A DNA stretch of 64,000 bases from an uncultured Victivallales bacterium (GTDB lineage Bacteria > Verrucomicrobiota > Lentisphaeria > Victivallales > UBA1829), in assembly GCA_934661375.1 (NCBI GenBank), contig CAKUJH010000005.1, forward strand, positions 58,899 to 122,898, given 5' to 3'. How positions within the stretch are numbered: position 1 is the first letter of the stretch; every line of letters begins with the position of its first letter. The translations under genes and the position numbers were made by a program. The notes under the pieces were generated by a model that was not told the DNA's origin, did no database searches, and saw only the letters and a program-made list of their open reading frames with translations. Below, piece after piece: positions 45,172 to 55,094 of this stretch.

Positions 45172-47634
45172 ATGAAGACAAGTCTTTTTTCCGCCTTGCT
45201 GTGTCTGGGAATAACCCTGGCGGCAGCTCCGTCTCCGGAGAAAGTGGCAGAGGTGAAAGCAGGAAAAATCACGGAGGCCTGCGCGTCCTGGTGGGGGTTC
45301 AACGAAGAGGATTCCGCGGAATTCCTTCAGGCGGCTCTTAATTCCGGAGTCCGGAAACTGACCGTGGACTACACCGGCAAAGACTGGGTCGCCGGGAAAA
45401 CCCTGACGCTGCCGTCCAACCTGGAACTGGTGATAGCGGACAAGGTTGTCGTAAAAGCGAAACGCGGTGCGTTCAAAGGACTTGGAGATGCGCTGTTCCG
45501 CGCGCCGGGCAGCCGGAACCTCACGATCCGCGGGGAGGGGAGCGCCACCCTGATGATGCACCGCAGGGATTATGCCGACAGCACAAAATACCGGGTCGGG
45601 GAATGGCGGCACATCATTTATCTTTTCGGTGTTACGGATGTTGTGATTCGAGACATCCGGCTGACCGGGAGCGGCGGCGACGGCATTTATGTCGGTGCGG
45701 GCGTTCAGCCGTACTGCAAGAATGTGCGGATTGAGAATGTAACTGCTGATGACAGCAACCGCCTGGGCATTGCCGTTATCAGCGCGGAAGATCTGCTGAT
45801 CCGGAATTGCCGGTTTGTCCGTACCGCTGGGCTGTCTCCTGCCGGCGGACTGGATTTCGAACCGAACCGCCCGGCGGAACGTCTGGTGAACTGCGTGGTG
45901 GAAAACTGTCTGTTCGAGAATAACCGCGGAGCGGGGATCAGCGTATCGCCGAATCATCTGAACAAAGATTCCCTGCCGGTTTCCATCACGTTCCGGAATT
46001 GCCGTTCGGTCGGCAATGCGCACGGCATGTTCCTGTATCCGACGCGCGACTCCAAAGCCGCCCCGGTGAAGGGACAAGTCGAGTTCATCAATTGCGAATT
46101 TCTGAATAACTGCAACCTGTTCCAGGACCCGGTTTCGGACAGCATCCGGTTTGTTTTCCGCAACTGCAGATTCACGCCTGCGCAGAAAAAAGGCGCGGTG
46201 ATGGAAATGATCTGCAAACATGCGTCCGGACGTCGGATCGGCGGACTGTTTTTCGAGAACTGCACTATGGAATGCGATCCGGCGAAAAATCCGCCGCTGG
46301 CGCTGCTGTATCAGGGAAACGGTGCGGTTTCCAATGAGATTTCCGGTTCGCTGAAAGTGGTGAACGGCGAAAAAACGGAAATGTTTGATTTCCCCGCTTT
46401 CATCCGGGAACGCCAGGCTTATTTCGATAAGATCAACAGCCTGAAAAACGCAGTAAAACTGGACCTGCCTTCTATGAAACGCCTGAAAACGGCACGTCCC
46501 CGGTTCCGGAATGAAGCCTGTCTGCGCGGAAAATTCACCTATCTGCAATATGCGGAAAAAGGCGAAACCGTTACTGTCAATGTGCGCATCATTTCCGGCG
46601 GCTATCCGCAGAATGTGGATATGGAACTGCAGGCTCCGGACGGCAGACGGCTCCGGCATCTTTCGTTTCCGCCGGACAAAAAAGACAATGCCGTAACCTT
46701 CACCGCCGCTGAAACGGGCTATCATATCCTGACCGGCGTAACGGTTCAGCGTGTGGATATTTCCTCATCACGTCCGGGCGGAGCGTATCTGGTGAAGGAC
46801 GGCTTCCAGATTCTGCTGCCGATTTCCGGAAAACTTTATTTTGAAGTGCCGGAAGGCGTGGCGGAATTCCAGGTGGGAATCTCCGCGGACGAACGGGCGT
46901 CGGCCGCTCTGCTGAACCCGGAAGGCAAAACGGTCATGGCACGGGATGACATCAATTCCATGACGCTGTTCACCGGGAAACGCGCCGATGCTTCCCGTTC
47001 GGAAATCTGGGCGGTCGAAATCCGGAATGCCGTCTGGCAGGTCAATGTGAAAATGTATGAGCCGCTGAGCCCGCTGTTGTCCTCCAATCCCGATACGCTG
47101 CCGCTGAAAGGAGATCCGGACAAGACGGTCCGGGGATTTATTCCGGCGGAAAACACCGCGCTGGCGGAAAGTTTTGCCAATTCCGGATTTGAGAAAATCC
47201 GTGATGGATTCCCGCTGTATTGGCAGAAACCTTCGGAAGCCGGGGCGAAAGTGTCCGTGGTGACGGAGAAGCCTTTTGAAGGCGGCAATGCCCTGCACCT
47301 GGAATCGCCCGCCGGTCTGACTCTGATGAGTTACAGTTTTCTCAAAGCGGAACCGGGCGCGAAAATCCGGGTGTCTGCGCAGGTCCGCGGCAAGGGAAAA
47401 TTCCGTTTTGAACTGTCGAATTACAGTGCGGCGAACAGACGCTGGATCCGTCCGAATACCACATCGCCCCTGTATGCCGCGGATTCAGCGGACTGGCAGG
47501 AAATTTCCTGCGAACTGCCGGTTTCCGCCGCTGTTTCCGCGGATGGTCCGGTCGGCTGGCTCCGTTATGTGCTGGTGCTGCAGAAAGACAGCGTGCTGGA
47601 TATTGACAACTGCCGTGCGGAAACCGTGAAATAA
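45172..47634 (+). CDS. Secreted right-handed parallel beta-helix protein (pectate lyase-like), module 3
   Basis: 820 residues from ATG 45172. Signal peptide MKTSLFSALLCLGITLAAA. Residues about 90-400 form a right-handed beta-helix: VTDVVIRDIRLTGSGGDGIYVG, NVRIENVTADDSNRLGIAV, LLIRNCRFV, NCVVENCLFENNRGAGISV repeats with stacked Asn ladders. C-terminal domains (480-820) are beta-sandwiches, the last a carbohydrate-binding-like fold. This fold occurs in polysaccharide lyases and glycoside hydrolases; I see no way to assign the substrate. Partner of the preceding pseudopilin. Confidence 0.83.
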   Translation: MKTSLFSALLCLGITLAAAPSPEKVAEVKAGKITEACASWWGFNEEDSAEFLQAALNSGVRKLTVDYTGKDWVAGKTLTLPSNLELVIADKVVVKAKRGAFKGLGDALFRAPGSRNLTIRGEGSATLMMHRRDYADSTKYRVGEWRHIIYLFGVTDVVIRDIRLTGSGGDGIYVGAGVQPYCKNVRIENVTADDSNRLGIAVISAEDLLIRNCRFVRTAGLSPAGGLDFEPNRPAERLVNCVVENCLFENNRGAGISVSPNHLNKDSLPVSITFRNCRSVGNAHGMFLYPTRDSKAAPVKGQVEFINCEFLNNCNLFQDPVSDSIRFVFRNCRFTPAQKKGAVMEMICKHASGRRIGGLFFENCTMECDPAKNPPLALLYQGNGAVSNEISGSLKVVNGEKTEMFDFPAFIRERQAYFDKINSLKNAVKLDLPSMKRLKTARPRFRNEACLRGKFTYLQYAEKGETVTVNVRIISGGYPQNVDMELQAPDGRRLRHLSFPPDKKDNAVTFTAAETGYHILTGVTVQRVDISSSRPGGAYLVKDGFQILLPISGKLYFEVPEGVAEFQVGISADERASAALLNPEGKTVMARDDINSMTLFTGKRADASRSEIWAVEIRNAVWQVNVKMYEPLSPLLSSNPDTLPLKGDPDKTVRGFIPAENTALAESFANSGFEKIRDGFPLYWQKPSEAGAKVSVVTEKPFEGGNALHLESPAGLTLMSYSFLKAEPGAKIRVSAQVRGKGKFRFELSNYSAANRRWIRPNTTSPLYAADSADWQEISCELPVSAAVSADGPVGWLRYVLVLQKDSVLDIDNCRAETVK

Positions 47635-47652
47635 CGCTGCATCATATACCGG

Positions 47653-47697
47653 AAAAACAAGTCAGGAACGCGGGAACCGTTTGCCCGACTTGTTTTT
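47653..47697. terminator. Bidirectional intrinsic terminator
   Basis: AAAAACAAGTC (47653-47663) and GACTTGTTTTT (47687-47697) pair perfectly, followed by more T residues. It separates the convergent beta-helix and GH123-like genes. Confidence 0.85.
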
Positions 47698-47725
47698 TTT
47701 GAAAAGGCAGACGCCGTGCCGGAAT

Positions 47726-50665
47726 TTATTTCGTATTGTTCTGAAATTTTTTTATCAGTTCAATGCACTGTGTTCTCTGCTGTTCAGGCCGCTGCTTGTC
47801 ATAGGGGTGTTTATATACGGTGTCCCGGAGTTCTTCACCGAGAAATTTCTTTGCTTCGGCGGCGGCAGGATGTGCGGGATGTTTTTTCAGCAGGGATTCC
47901 AGCAGTGCAAAGTATTTGATGTCGGTATGTCCCAGCCGGAAACATTCCATCCGGACCGAAGTAACCGGCTGTGAGCCAGCCATATACATGATTCCGCCCT
48001 GACAGGCCTGTCTCCAGTTGGAAATGCCGTTGAAATTGTGCGGCTGGTCGATCAGCTGATAGAATGCCGCGACCTGGAGATTGTGGACCCATGTCCAAAG
48101 TCCGTGCAGGCGGAAATATTCATTCAGATTCTGGCGCATGGAGGTATAGCAGACATAAAAGCCGACTTCTTTTCCTTTTTGGCGGAGTTCCCTGATGAAG
48201 GCGGCGTATTCCGGGGCGGTGAAATATCCTTTTCCCCAGAAAATCCAGACATCAAGAAGATCCTGAAGTTTCCGGAGCTTGTCAAGAGGAAGTTTCCGGG
48301 AATCGAACGTTGCCATCAGGCGCATTTCCGGCGCACTTTTCCGCGCAATGCACAGCGCTTTATACAGCTCGTCAAAATTCGACGGCGGGGGCTCGTCCCA
48401 GATTTCCACCATGTATTTTTCAGGCTTGACATTCAGTTTGCGAAGAGAATCCGCAAGGCTTCTGACACATTCCGCCCAGCCGCGTTCCCATTCCGGGGTA
48501 TTCTCTTTGAATTTGTTCATTCCCCAGAGATTCTTGAAGCGGGGATAAATGCTGTACTCCACAGCGAAACGTATTTTTCCGGCAATTCCGCATTCTTCCG
48601 CCCAGCTCCGCAGTTCCGCCATGCTCTTCACCGCGCGCGAATCATCAAAACTGCGGAGCGAACCGTCATCGTTGAACGCCATCTGGAAATTCCATGGATG
48701 AAAATGAAAATCCCGGATCCCCAGTTCCGCCATGGTCCGGAACATCTCCTTGCCGCATGCCCTGTTGAACATATTGATCGGAATCACGGGTTCCGCCGGA
48801 AGTTTGAAATCCAGCACCTCCATCGTCAGCGGAAATTCCCGCCATTTCCCGATATATGAAAGACGGTCGGCATTCACCTGCGTCAGTTCCTCGCCGAGCG
48901 GTACAACCCGGACCATTCCGGAATAACGTCCCGGCGGGACATTTGCTGTATTGAAATTGATCCAGATCAAGCCGGAATCGTTCGCCGGAACACTGAAAAT
49001 TCCGGCGGACGCCGGAACCAGCGGGTCAAACCGCAGACCATGCTGTTTGCCTTCTCCATCCTTCACCTGTACCCCGCGCAGAATATGAATCCGTTCCGCA
49101 GGAAATATTTTTCCGTCTGCACTTTTCAAGCCCGGATATTCGCTTCCGGCAGCTCCGGGATGAAACACGGAAACCCGGTATTCCTCAAAGCGCTGCGTAT
49201 GATTGGAAAGCAGCAGGGTGAACGGACGGATTTCATTGCCCGCTGCCGTGACGGAAAACGCATCCTTCCGTTCCTGAAAATCCGGACGCACCGGAATTTC
49301 AGGCGAATGAGTCGGCAGACATTCCGTCAGGGAAAAAACCTGATTCCCCGAAAGGCTGCGGTACAGTTTTTCTTCCAGACGGCGCAGTTCATTGAATTTT
49401 TCCTGATTTCCCGCAAGACGCAGGACATTTTCCGTCTGTTTCCGGAATTGCGCGGCGTCCGGATTTGATGCCGCCGCCTTTTGCAGACGTGAAATTTCTT
49501 TCTGGAAATATCCGTCCCCGGTCAGAATGCGGCCGAACAATGCCGGATTGTGAAAATCGCGGTCGATCGGATTCCAGGTGAAATACCGCAATCCCTGATT
49601 CCTGTAATTCGCGGCATTGAATCCCAGCAGAATTCCCGATCGGACGGATGATTTTGTCAGTCCGAGCAAGGTAAACGGAATCGTGAAACGCGCCTGCCAG
49701 ACGGTGTCCCCGTTTCCCGGAAGCACTTCCGCATCCCATCGCTTGTCCGTCGGGGAAACCGGAATGCCCTTCCGCATTCTTGTCCCGTCAAATGCAATGG
49801 AAAAATGATGGATTTCCTGCTGCCGCAAAGTCGGATCGAAAATGATTTCCATCCGGTCGCCGGACTGGAATGACTTGCGGGGGGAATGATTCCCGGAGAC
49901 GGTAATCTGAAATGCCTCGTCAACGGTTTTCACCGCGACAGATGTCGAAGCTCCGGCATTTTGCCGGGAACGGAGTCCGGTAAAATCTTTTTGCGGAGAT
50001 TCCCCGCAGCCCAGCAGGCGGACCGGCTGGGTCTGGACGTTTTTTCCGTTCTGGACGTTTTGAGGAACTGCCGGCGGAAGTTCTTCGAGAAGGATCTTAT
50101 CTACAAGCAGATAATCTCCGGGTGAAGGCAGGTTGCCGTCTTTGGCATTGCCGCGGACATTGACCGCCAGCGCGGCACGTTTTGCCGCCGGACCGGTCCG
50201 GAAGGTCCCTTTCTTGACAATGAATTCATCCGGTGTCACATCGAATTTGTCGATCGCCATGCCGTCATTGAGCGGAACGCGTCTGCGCCCTTCCCATTTT
50301 TTATCGCTCGACCACTCGATGATGTGAACAAAGGAACTTCCCGGCGGCAGTTTCCCTTTGCATTCCAGCGAATAACGGTAAAAGGTATTGGGTTTGACCG
50401 GCACACCGCCGTTTTTGTCCGAACCCCACAGGACGCAGACTGCGCAGGAATCCGGTTTGCCTTCTTTTTTCTCCGGCTTGAGGAAATCCAGACGCATGGT
50501 TTTGTTCCAGGTCCGGGGTTCGGTGAAATGCGTTATGCGGAAGGTGTTCGGAACACAGTCTATCATGCTGTTCCGGATCGACTTGTCGAATTCCGGGTCC
50601 GGCAGAAGATTTGCCGCATGAAGCGACAATGCGAAGAAAAATGCGGGAAGAAAATATGTTTTCAT
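47726..50665 (-). CDS. Secreted GH123/DUF4091-like glycosidase, module 4
   Basis: 979 residues. Start ATG 50665-50663 overlaps the TGA of the pseudopilin gene, so translation is coupled. Signal peptide [18 protein letters not shown], then a galactose-binding-like domain (about 20-190), a CBM9-like beta-sandwich (about 210-385: [21 protein letters not shown]), and from about 490 a DUF4091/GH123-type region. Adjacent D757/E758 in EIWDEP match the Asp-Glu pair used in substrate-assisted catalysis by GH123. [21 protein letters not shown] is the typical DUF4091 end. It may cleave an N-acetylhexosaminide; this is inference. Confidence 0.85.
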   Translation of the reverse strand: MKTYFLPAFFFALSLHAANLLPDPEFDKSIRNSMIDCVPNTFRITHFTEPRTWNKTMRLDFLKPEKKEGKPDSCAVCVLWGSDKNGGVPVKPNTFYRYSLECKGKLPPGSSFVHIIEWSSDKKWEGRRRVPLNDGMAIDKFDVTPDEFIVKKGTFRTGPAAKRAALAVNVRGNAKDGNLPSPGDYLLVDKILLEELPPAVPQNVQNGKNVQTQPVRLLGCGESPQKDFTGLRSRQNAGASTSVAVKTVDEAFQITVSGNHSPRKSFQSGDRMEIIFDPTLRQQEIHHFSIAFDGTRMRKGIPVSPTDKRWDAEVLPGNGDTVWQARFTIPFTLLGLTKSSVRSGILLGFNAANYRNQGLRYFTWNPIDRDFHNPALFGRILTGDGYFQKEISRLQKAAASNPDAAQFRKQTENVLRLAGNQEKFNELRRLEEKLYRSLSGNQVFSLTECLPTHSPEIPVRPDFQERKDAFSVTAAGNEIRPFTLLLSNHTQRFEEYRVSVFHPGAAGSEYPGLKSADGKIFPAERIHILRGVQVKDGEGKQHGLRFDPLVPASAGIFSVPANDSGLIWINFNTANVPPGRYSGMVRVVPLGEELTQVNADRLSYIGKWREFPLTMEVLDFKLPAEPVIPINMFNRACGKEMFRTMAELGIRDFHFHPWNFQMAFNDDGSLRSFDDSRAVKSMAELRSWAEECGIAGKIRFAVEYSIYPRFKNLWGMNKFKENTPEWERGWAECVRSLADSLRKLNVKPEKYMVEIWDEPPPSNFDELYKALCIARKSAPEMRLMATFDSRKLPLDKLRKLQDLLDVWIFWGKGYFTAPEYAAFIRELRQKGKEVGFYVCYTSMRQNLNEYFRLHGLWTWVHNLQVAAFYQLIDQPHNFNGISNWRQACQGGIMYMAGSQPVTSVRMECFRLGHTDIKYFALLESLLKKHPAHPAAAEAKKFLGEELRDTVYKHPYDKQRPEQQRTQCIELIKKFQNNTK

Positions 50666-51411
50666 TGATGCACCCATGTTGGAGTTGAAGCAGCGTTATC
50701 ACGTACGGGACGGAAATGATACGCGTTTGCGGAAGTGATGTCCCTGATTTTCAGATGAGTTACCGAGCCGTCGAACACGACCGCATTGGTTCCGAGAGAA
50801 TGCCGTGCATCAATCGGACGCTGGTTCGCCGGGATACTCCCTGCCGGTTTCTGATGTATCCGGTTCTGCGGATATTGTCCCATGAAGCCGATATAATCAT
50901 CATAACTGCGTGCTTCCGTTTTGTTCAGCCCGTCGATGAACAGGACAGGATTCCGGGGTGCGCCCCGGAACTCCTTCTGAAGTTCCCGCTGCCTGATGAG
51001 GGGCGCCCGCATATGATTATGGATGTGACCGTAAGTCAGGTAGTTCATCACGTAGTTCGTGTCATTATTCACCTTGCCGACAGTGTCGTCCGCGCGGCAC
51101 TGGTAGATTTTCCAGTCTTTGAGATACCCCAGGGTAATGTAGTTGGAGTGCCAGGAGTAGCGGTTGCAGTTTGCCCCCAGAATATAATCGTTGTAATCCA
51201 GGACATATGACTGATACGCCAGCCCCATCTGTTTCAGATTGGAGCGGCAGGCAATGTCCTGCGCCTTGGCTCGCGCGGCGGCCAGTGCCGGCAGCAGCAT
51301 CGCAGCCAGAATCGCGATGATCGCAATGACGATCAGCAGTTCTATCAGGGTGAACGGCAATCCGCTTCCCCGAATCTTTCCGGGACCTTGCTTCTTTTTC
51401 TTTTTCATCAT
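50662..51411 (-). CDS. Prepilin-type pseudopilin, module 4
   Basis: 249 residues from ATG 51411-51409 (aaggagg Shine-Dalgarno). A run of lysines near the N-terminus precedes [17 protein letters not shown], which again starts at residue 20; residue -1 is Pro. The C-terminus has [19 protein letters not shown], an H-x9-DG motif. The stop codon overlaps the hydrolase start (ATGA). Immediately downstream of a LacI gene. Confidence 0.93.
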   Translation of the reverse strand: MMKKKKKQGPGKIRGSGLPFTLIELLIVIAIIAILAAMLLPALAAARAKAQDIACRSNLKQMGLAYQSYVLDYNDYILGANCNRYSWHSNYITLGYLKDWKIYQCRADDTVGKVNNDTNYVMNYLTYGHIHNHMRAPLIRQRELQKEFRGAPRNPVLFIDGLNKTEARSYDDYIGFMGQYPQNRIHQKPAGSIPANQRPIDARHSLGTNAVVFDGSVTHLKIRDITSANAYHFRPVRDNAASTPTWVHQ

Positions 51412-51440
51412 TCGCCTCCTTGTTGTTTAAGGTAAAAACA

Positions 51441-52409
51441 TTATGTGGATTCCCTGATTATCAGACGGCAGGGAACTGTAACCAGACGATGGCGCGCGGG
51501 GTCATTCATCGAAGCCAGGAGTTCTTCAGCCAGCAGTTCCGCAATGGTTTTGCTCGGCTGGTCCACAGTGGACAGGGCAGGGTGCAGGTAACGCCCCGTT
51601 TCGATATTGTCAAACCCGGCAACAGACAGCCGTTCCGGAATGGAACAGCCGGCTTCCTCCGCCGCTCTCATGGCGCCGATCGCGATTTCGTCATTATGGG
51701 CAAAAACACCGTCGGTATCCGGATATCCGGCAAGAACTTCCCGCATCATTTCATAGCCGCTGTCCAGAGAATCGCGTCCGGCAGCAGCCAGTTCCGGACG
51801 GAAGGGGATTCCCGCTTCCTCCAATGCGCTGCAATAACCGCGGAAACGCTGTTCTTCCGGACTTGAAACCCCCAGGAAAGCGATCCGTTTCCTGCCGCGC
51901 GCAATCAGATAGCGGGTCATTTCCAGACCTGCCTGAAAACGGTCCGGCAGAATCTGGCTGGCGGGAAGATCCAATGGCGTGTTGCCGCCGTAAAACACCA
52001 GCGCCGTATCCCGGCTGCACATAGGAAACAGTTCATCGGCGACAGTGCCGAGGGCGATGATCCCGGCAACTCGCAGTTTTTTCAGATGATCCGCCAGCTG
52101 CTCCAGCCCGTCTTTCCGCTGGATCTGGGAAAAATAAAGCAGATAGCCGCGGGGCGTCAGGAGTTTCTGCAGTTCCTGAAAAAGTTCCGCATAAAACCGG
52201 TTGACCAGCGACGGCAGGATCACCCCGATGACATTGCTCCTGCCATGGCGCAGAAGCTGTCCCGCCAGATTCGGACGGTATCCGGAATCAGCCGCCATTT
52301 TACGGATCGTCTCGCTCAGAACACGCGATATCCGCGGCGAGCCTTTCAATGCCATGGACACCGTGGCCTGGGAAATATTCAGTTTTTCTGCTATTTCTTT
52401 CTGATTCAT
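51441..52409 (-). CDS. LacI-family transcriptional regulator, module 4
   Basis: 322 residues: HTH MNQKEIAEKLNISQATVSMAL, then a sensor domain (VIGVILPSLVNRFYAEL, GIIALGTVADELF, KRIAFLGVSSPEE, GVFAHNDEIAIGAMRAAEEAG, AGFDNIETGRYLHPALSTVDQP). It is the first gene of a LacI/pseudopilin/GH123-like operon and is probably autoregulated through the palindrome on its promoter. Confidence 0.95.
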   Translation of the reverse strand: MNQKEIAEKLNISQATVSMALKGSPRISRVLSETIRKMAADSGYRPNLAGQLLRHGRSNVIGVILPSLVNRFYAELFQELQKLLTPRGYLLYFSQIQRKDGLEQLADHLKKLRVAGIIALGTVADELFPMCSRDTALVFYGGNTPLDLPASQILPDRFQAGLEMTRYLIARGRKRIAFLGVSSPEEQRFRGYCSALEEAGIPFRPELAAAGRDSLDSGYEMMREVLAGYPDTDGVFAHNDEIAIGAMRAAEEAGCSIPERLSVAGFDNIETGRYLHPALSTVDQPSKTIAELLAEELLASMNDPARHRLVTVPCRLIIREST

Positions 52410-52425
52410 CTGATGAAATCCTTGC

Positions 52426-52466
52426 GTTTATACGTATAAACATACACATGAATTGCCGTTTGTCAA
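52426..52466 (-). promoter_or_regulatory. Promoter and LacI-type operator of module 4
   Basis: On the minus strand a perfect TTGACA (52466-52461), 16 nt and TATGTT (52444-52439). GTTTATACGTATAAAC (52426-52441) is a perfect 16-bp palindrome with a central CG, the classical LacI-family operator form, overlapping the -10 and the start point. This predicts repression of the whole LacI/pseudopilin/hydrolase operon. Confidence 0.8.
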
Positions 52467-52578
52467 TAGCGGAATCGAAAAAAATGAAGTTTTTTTTCGC
52501 GTGCGGAAGCGGCGGCACAAAGAAAAACCCCTGTCCGCCGGGTGACGGAGAGGGGTTCGGGTTTCGGAAACCGTGAAA

Positions 52579-53757
52579 TCAGAATTTGTCCGGATTGGAA
52601 TGGATTTTGTCCATTTTCGGGCTGAACGGAACAGCTCCTTTTTCCGTGATTTCATAACCGGTCTCAATACGGACGCCGTTGAATTCCGGATGTCCGAAGA
52701 AACTGACGTCCACACAGACAGTCATGCCGGGAACCAGCACGTCATCGCTGTTCGGACCGAAGAACGGGCATTCCGCCTCATTCAGACCGATGGTATGGAC
52801 AAACGGGCAGACCAGATATTTTTCGAAGCCGTGCTTGTTGAAATAGGCACGCGCCGGGGCGTCGATTTCGCGTCCGGTCAGACCGACTTTCAGCATGTCT
52901 TTGGTGAGGCAGAAGGCTTCCCGCAGATATTTCATGCATTCGATCTGCCTGGCGGAGTAAGTGCCGTTCACGGGGAGGGCGTCGCCGACCACACCCGCGT
53001 ATCCGCGGATTTTCGGAGCGATGCCGATCATGACCAGTTCGCCGTCCTGCATGACCTTGGTGGTGGCGGTCGGGACCACAGCGTTGCCGCGGATGCCGCT
53101 GCCGACGATGGCGGAGAACCCGAATCCGGTCGCGCCGCGGCTGCGGGCGGCATATTCACCGGCTGCCGCCACCTGGATTTCGGAATTGCCGACTTTGACC
53201 ATGTCCTTCATGGCGTCGTAGCTGAGGTCCGCCAGCTGGAACGCCGCGCGGATCTGTTCGATTTCCCAGCTGGATTTGTAATAGCGCAGACGCAGGAATT
53301 CACTGGTGATGTCCACCATTTCGACGCCGACGAAACCATCGGCGATTCCTTTGTGGCAGCCGAACGGCATACGGTCTCCGCCGACAATACCGATGCGTTT
53401 GACCGAACCCAGATTGCGGTTCAGTTCTGCGAACAGGTGCGGGAAATCCAGAATCGTGGCGGCGGGATATTCTTCATCCGGAACCATGAACACCGGGAAG
53501 TTGCGGGTATCTTTGACCGCGCTGTCCTGTTTGGCGAACGGTTCGCTTTCCGGACCGCCGAGCAGCAGGGGATTGCCTTTGCGCGGAACCAGCACGGCTC
53601 CGCTTTCGAACTGCGGGCACCAGCCGGTCAGATACCAGCCGTTGCCGATGTTGAATTCATCATAGTAGATCAGTGCCAGATCCAGATTTTTTTCTTCCAG
53701 AATCTTGCGGACTGCCGCCATGCGCCGATCGCATTCGCTCTCAATCAAGTACCCCAT
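52579..53757 (-). CDS. Creatinase-like M24 family protein, second copy
   Basis: 392 residues, same length and fold as 13044-14222. The His (H321, in PFVHTIGL) and Glu positions (E327/E329, E365 in NGVRIETG) are kept. The first metal Asp is replaced by Gly (G245 in MIGIAP) and the second motif reads GYAGVVGDA, with the Asp shifted by three. Possibly metal-free. Divergent from a LacI gene. Confidence 0.85.
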   Translation of the reverse strand: MGYLIESECDRRMAAVRKILEEKNLDLALIYYDEFNIGNGWYLTGWCPQFESGAVLVPRKGNPLLLGGPESEPFAKQDSAVKDTRNFPVFMVPDEEYPAATILDFPHLFAELNRNLGSVKRIGIVGGDRMPFGCHKGIADGFVGVEMVDITSEFLRLRYYKSSWEIEQIRAAFQLADLSYDAMKDMVKVGNSEIQVAAAGEYAARSRGATGFGFSAIVGSGIRGNAVVPTATTKVMQDGELVMIGIAPKIRGYAGVVGDALPVNGTYSARQIECMKYLREAFCLTKDMLKVGLTGREIDAPARAYFNKHGFEKYLVCPFVHTIGLNEAECPFFGPNSDDVLVPGMTVCVDVSFFGHPEFNGVRIETGYEITEKGAVPFSPKMDKIHSNPDKF

Positions 53758-53796
53758 TTCCGTTCTCCTTAATTTTGGTTTTTCAATCTCAATGGG

Positions 53797-53898
53797 ATGT
53801 TATATTTAACATTATGTAAGTTAATTATAATATAAAAATGCAAAAAAACAAGTCTTCTTACGAAAAAAATTTGTTTTTTTTCAAAAATATGGTATCTT
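53797..53898. promoter_or_regulatory. Divergent promoter-operator region between M24 and LacI genes
   Basis: Leftward promoter TTGTTT (53851-53846), 16 nt, TATAAT (53829-53824). Rightward promoter TTGTTT (53871-53876), 16 nt, TATCTT (53893-53898). ATGTTA/TAACAT (53797-53812, 4-nt centre) lies just downstream of the leftward -10 and is a plausible repressor site. The region is very AT-rich. Confidence 0.5.
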
Positions 53899-53979
53899 GC
53901 CAGATATTGAGCATGACAGAACAGGCAGGGAGTCCGGACGATTCCGGATTGCCCGGCGGAGTGATAAAGGAAACGGAAA

Positions 53980-55005
53980 ATGAAGCGACAGAACAGAACC
54001 AATATTTCACTGGACCGGATTGCTGCAGAATGCGGAGTCAGCCCGATGACCGTCAGCCGGGCTTTGCGGCAGCTGCCGTCCGTTTCTGAATCCACCCGCG
54101 CCCGTATTTTTGAAGCGGCTGCCCGGCTGGGGTATCTGCCCAGTCTGCGCGGCGGGCGCAAGGCAACCCGGCACGAGGAACTGCAGTCGCGTCCGGTTCA
54201 GATTATCGCACGTGAACGCAGCGGCGGCATTTCCCGTTTTCATGCGGAACTCATGCTGGAACTGATCCGGCTCCTGGCTGCCCGCCGTTATGAGTGCATT
54301 GTCCGGGTTTCCGACGGTTCCTACCGGGAATTTCTGCGGATGCTTTCCCATGCCGGCAAGACGGATGCCGCGGCGACGCTGCTGGTCGGGGCGTTTCAGG
54401 AGAAGGAATTGCGCTCGCTTCTGCGTGCCATCCCCGGCGCCATTCTGCTGGATGATCCCGGCAGGGATGTTCCGGAGTGTGTTTACAGTGTTTTTTCCTT
54501 TGACAACGCACAGGCGGCGCGGCTGGCGGTCAGTCATCTGCTGAACCGAGGACGCCGCCGTATTCTGCTGGTAACCGGTCCGGAGGAACATTTCTTTTCC
54601 CGCGAAGTGGAGCAGGGATGCCGGGAAACGCTGGAGCAGGCGGGAATTCCGTTTGATCCTCAGCTGGTTCTGCACACTGACTTCACTTCACATGACGCCG
54701 CAGAGCAGGCGGGCAGACTGATGGATTCCGGAGTGAAATTCGACGCCGTGTTCACCAATGACGAAATGGCGGGCGGGGTTTACCGGGCTCTGCTGAGCCG
54801 GGGGCTGCGCATCCCCGAAGATGTGGCAGTGTGCGGCTGCGACGGTCTGCCGGTCGGCGAACAGCTTTATCCCATGCTGACCACGATCATTCTGGATTAC
54901 AAGAAACTGGCGGAGAAGGTGATTGAAAGCGTTACGGGACCGGATGCCGCCACTGCCATGCACTTGAGCCTGCTGCCTGCTCTGTGTATTCGCGAAAGCA
55001 CTTGA
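53980..55005 (+). CDS. LacI-family transcriptional regulator
   Basis: 341 residues. HTH ISLDRIAAECGVSPMTVSRAL is preceded by a short basic extension. Sensor domain: IIARERSGGISRFHAELM, VYSVFSFDNAQAARLAVSHLL, RRRILLVTGPEEHF, DAVFTNDEMAGGVYRALLSRG, VCGCDGLPVGEQLYPMLTTI. Divergent from the second M24 gene, its likely target; ilvC follows with its own promoter. Confidence 0.94.
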   Translation: MKRQNRTNISLDRIAAECGVSPMTVSRALRQLPSVSESTRARIFEAAARLGYLPSLRGGRKATRHEELQSRPVQIIARERSGGISRFHAELMLELIRLLAARRYECIVRVSDGSYREFLRMLSHAGKTDAAATLLVGAFQEKELRSLLRAIPGAILLDDPGRDVPECVYSVFSFDNAQAARLAVSHLLNRGRRRILLVTGPEEHFFSREVEQGCRETLEQAGIPFDPQLVLHTDFTSHDAAEQAGRLMDSGVKFDAVFTNDEMAGGVYRALLSRGLRIPEDVAVCGCDGLPVGEQLYPMLTTIILDYKKLAEKVIESVTGPDAATAMHLSLLPALCIREST

Positions 55006-55025
55006 AACAGATTTTAAATTCGGAC

Positions 55026-55054
55026 TTGATATTTGATGCAGTCCGTGTTATATT
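55026..55054 (+). promoter_or_regulatory. Promoter of ilvC
   Basis: TTGATA (55026-55031), 17 nt, TATATT (55049-55054). Confidence 0.65.
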
Positions 55055-55070
55055 AATTGAATAAGATAAC

Positions 55071-55094
55071 GCGGGAATCAGAAAACCATCCCGC
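55071..55094 (+). promoter_or_regulatory. Stem-loop just before the ilvC ribosome site
   Basis: GCGGGA (55071-55076) pairs with TCCCGC (55089-55094), ending one base before the aaaggag Shine-Dalgarno (55095-55101). It could stabilise the leader or affect initiation. Confidence 0.4.
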
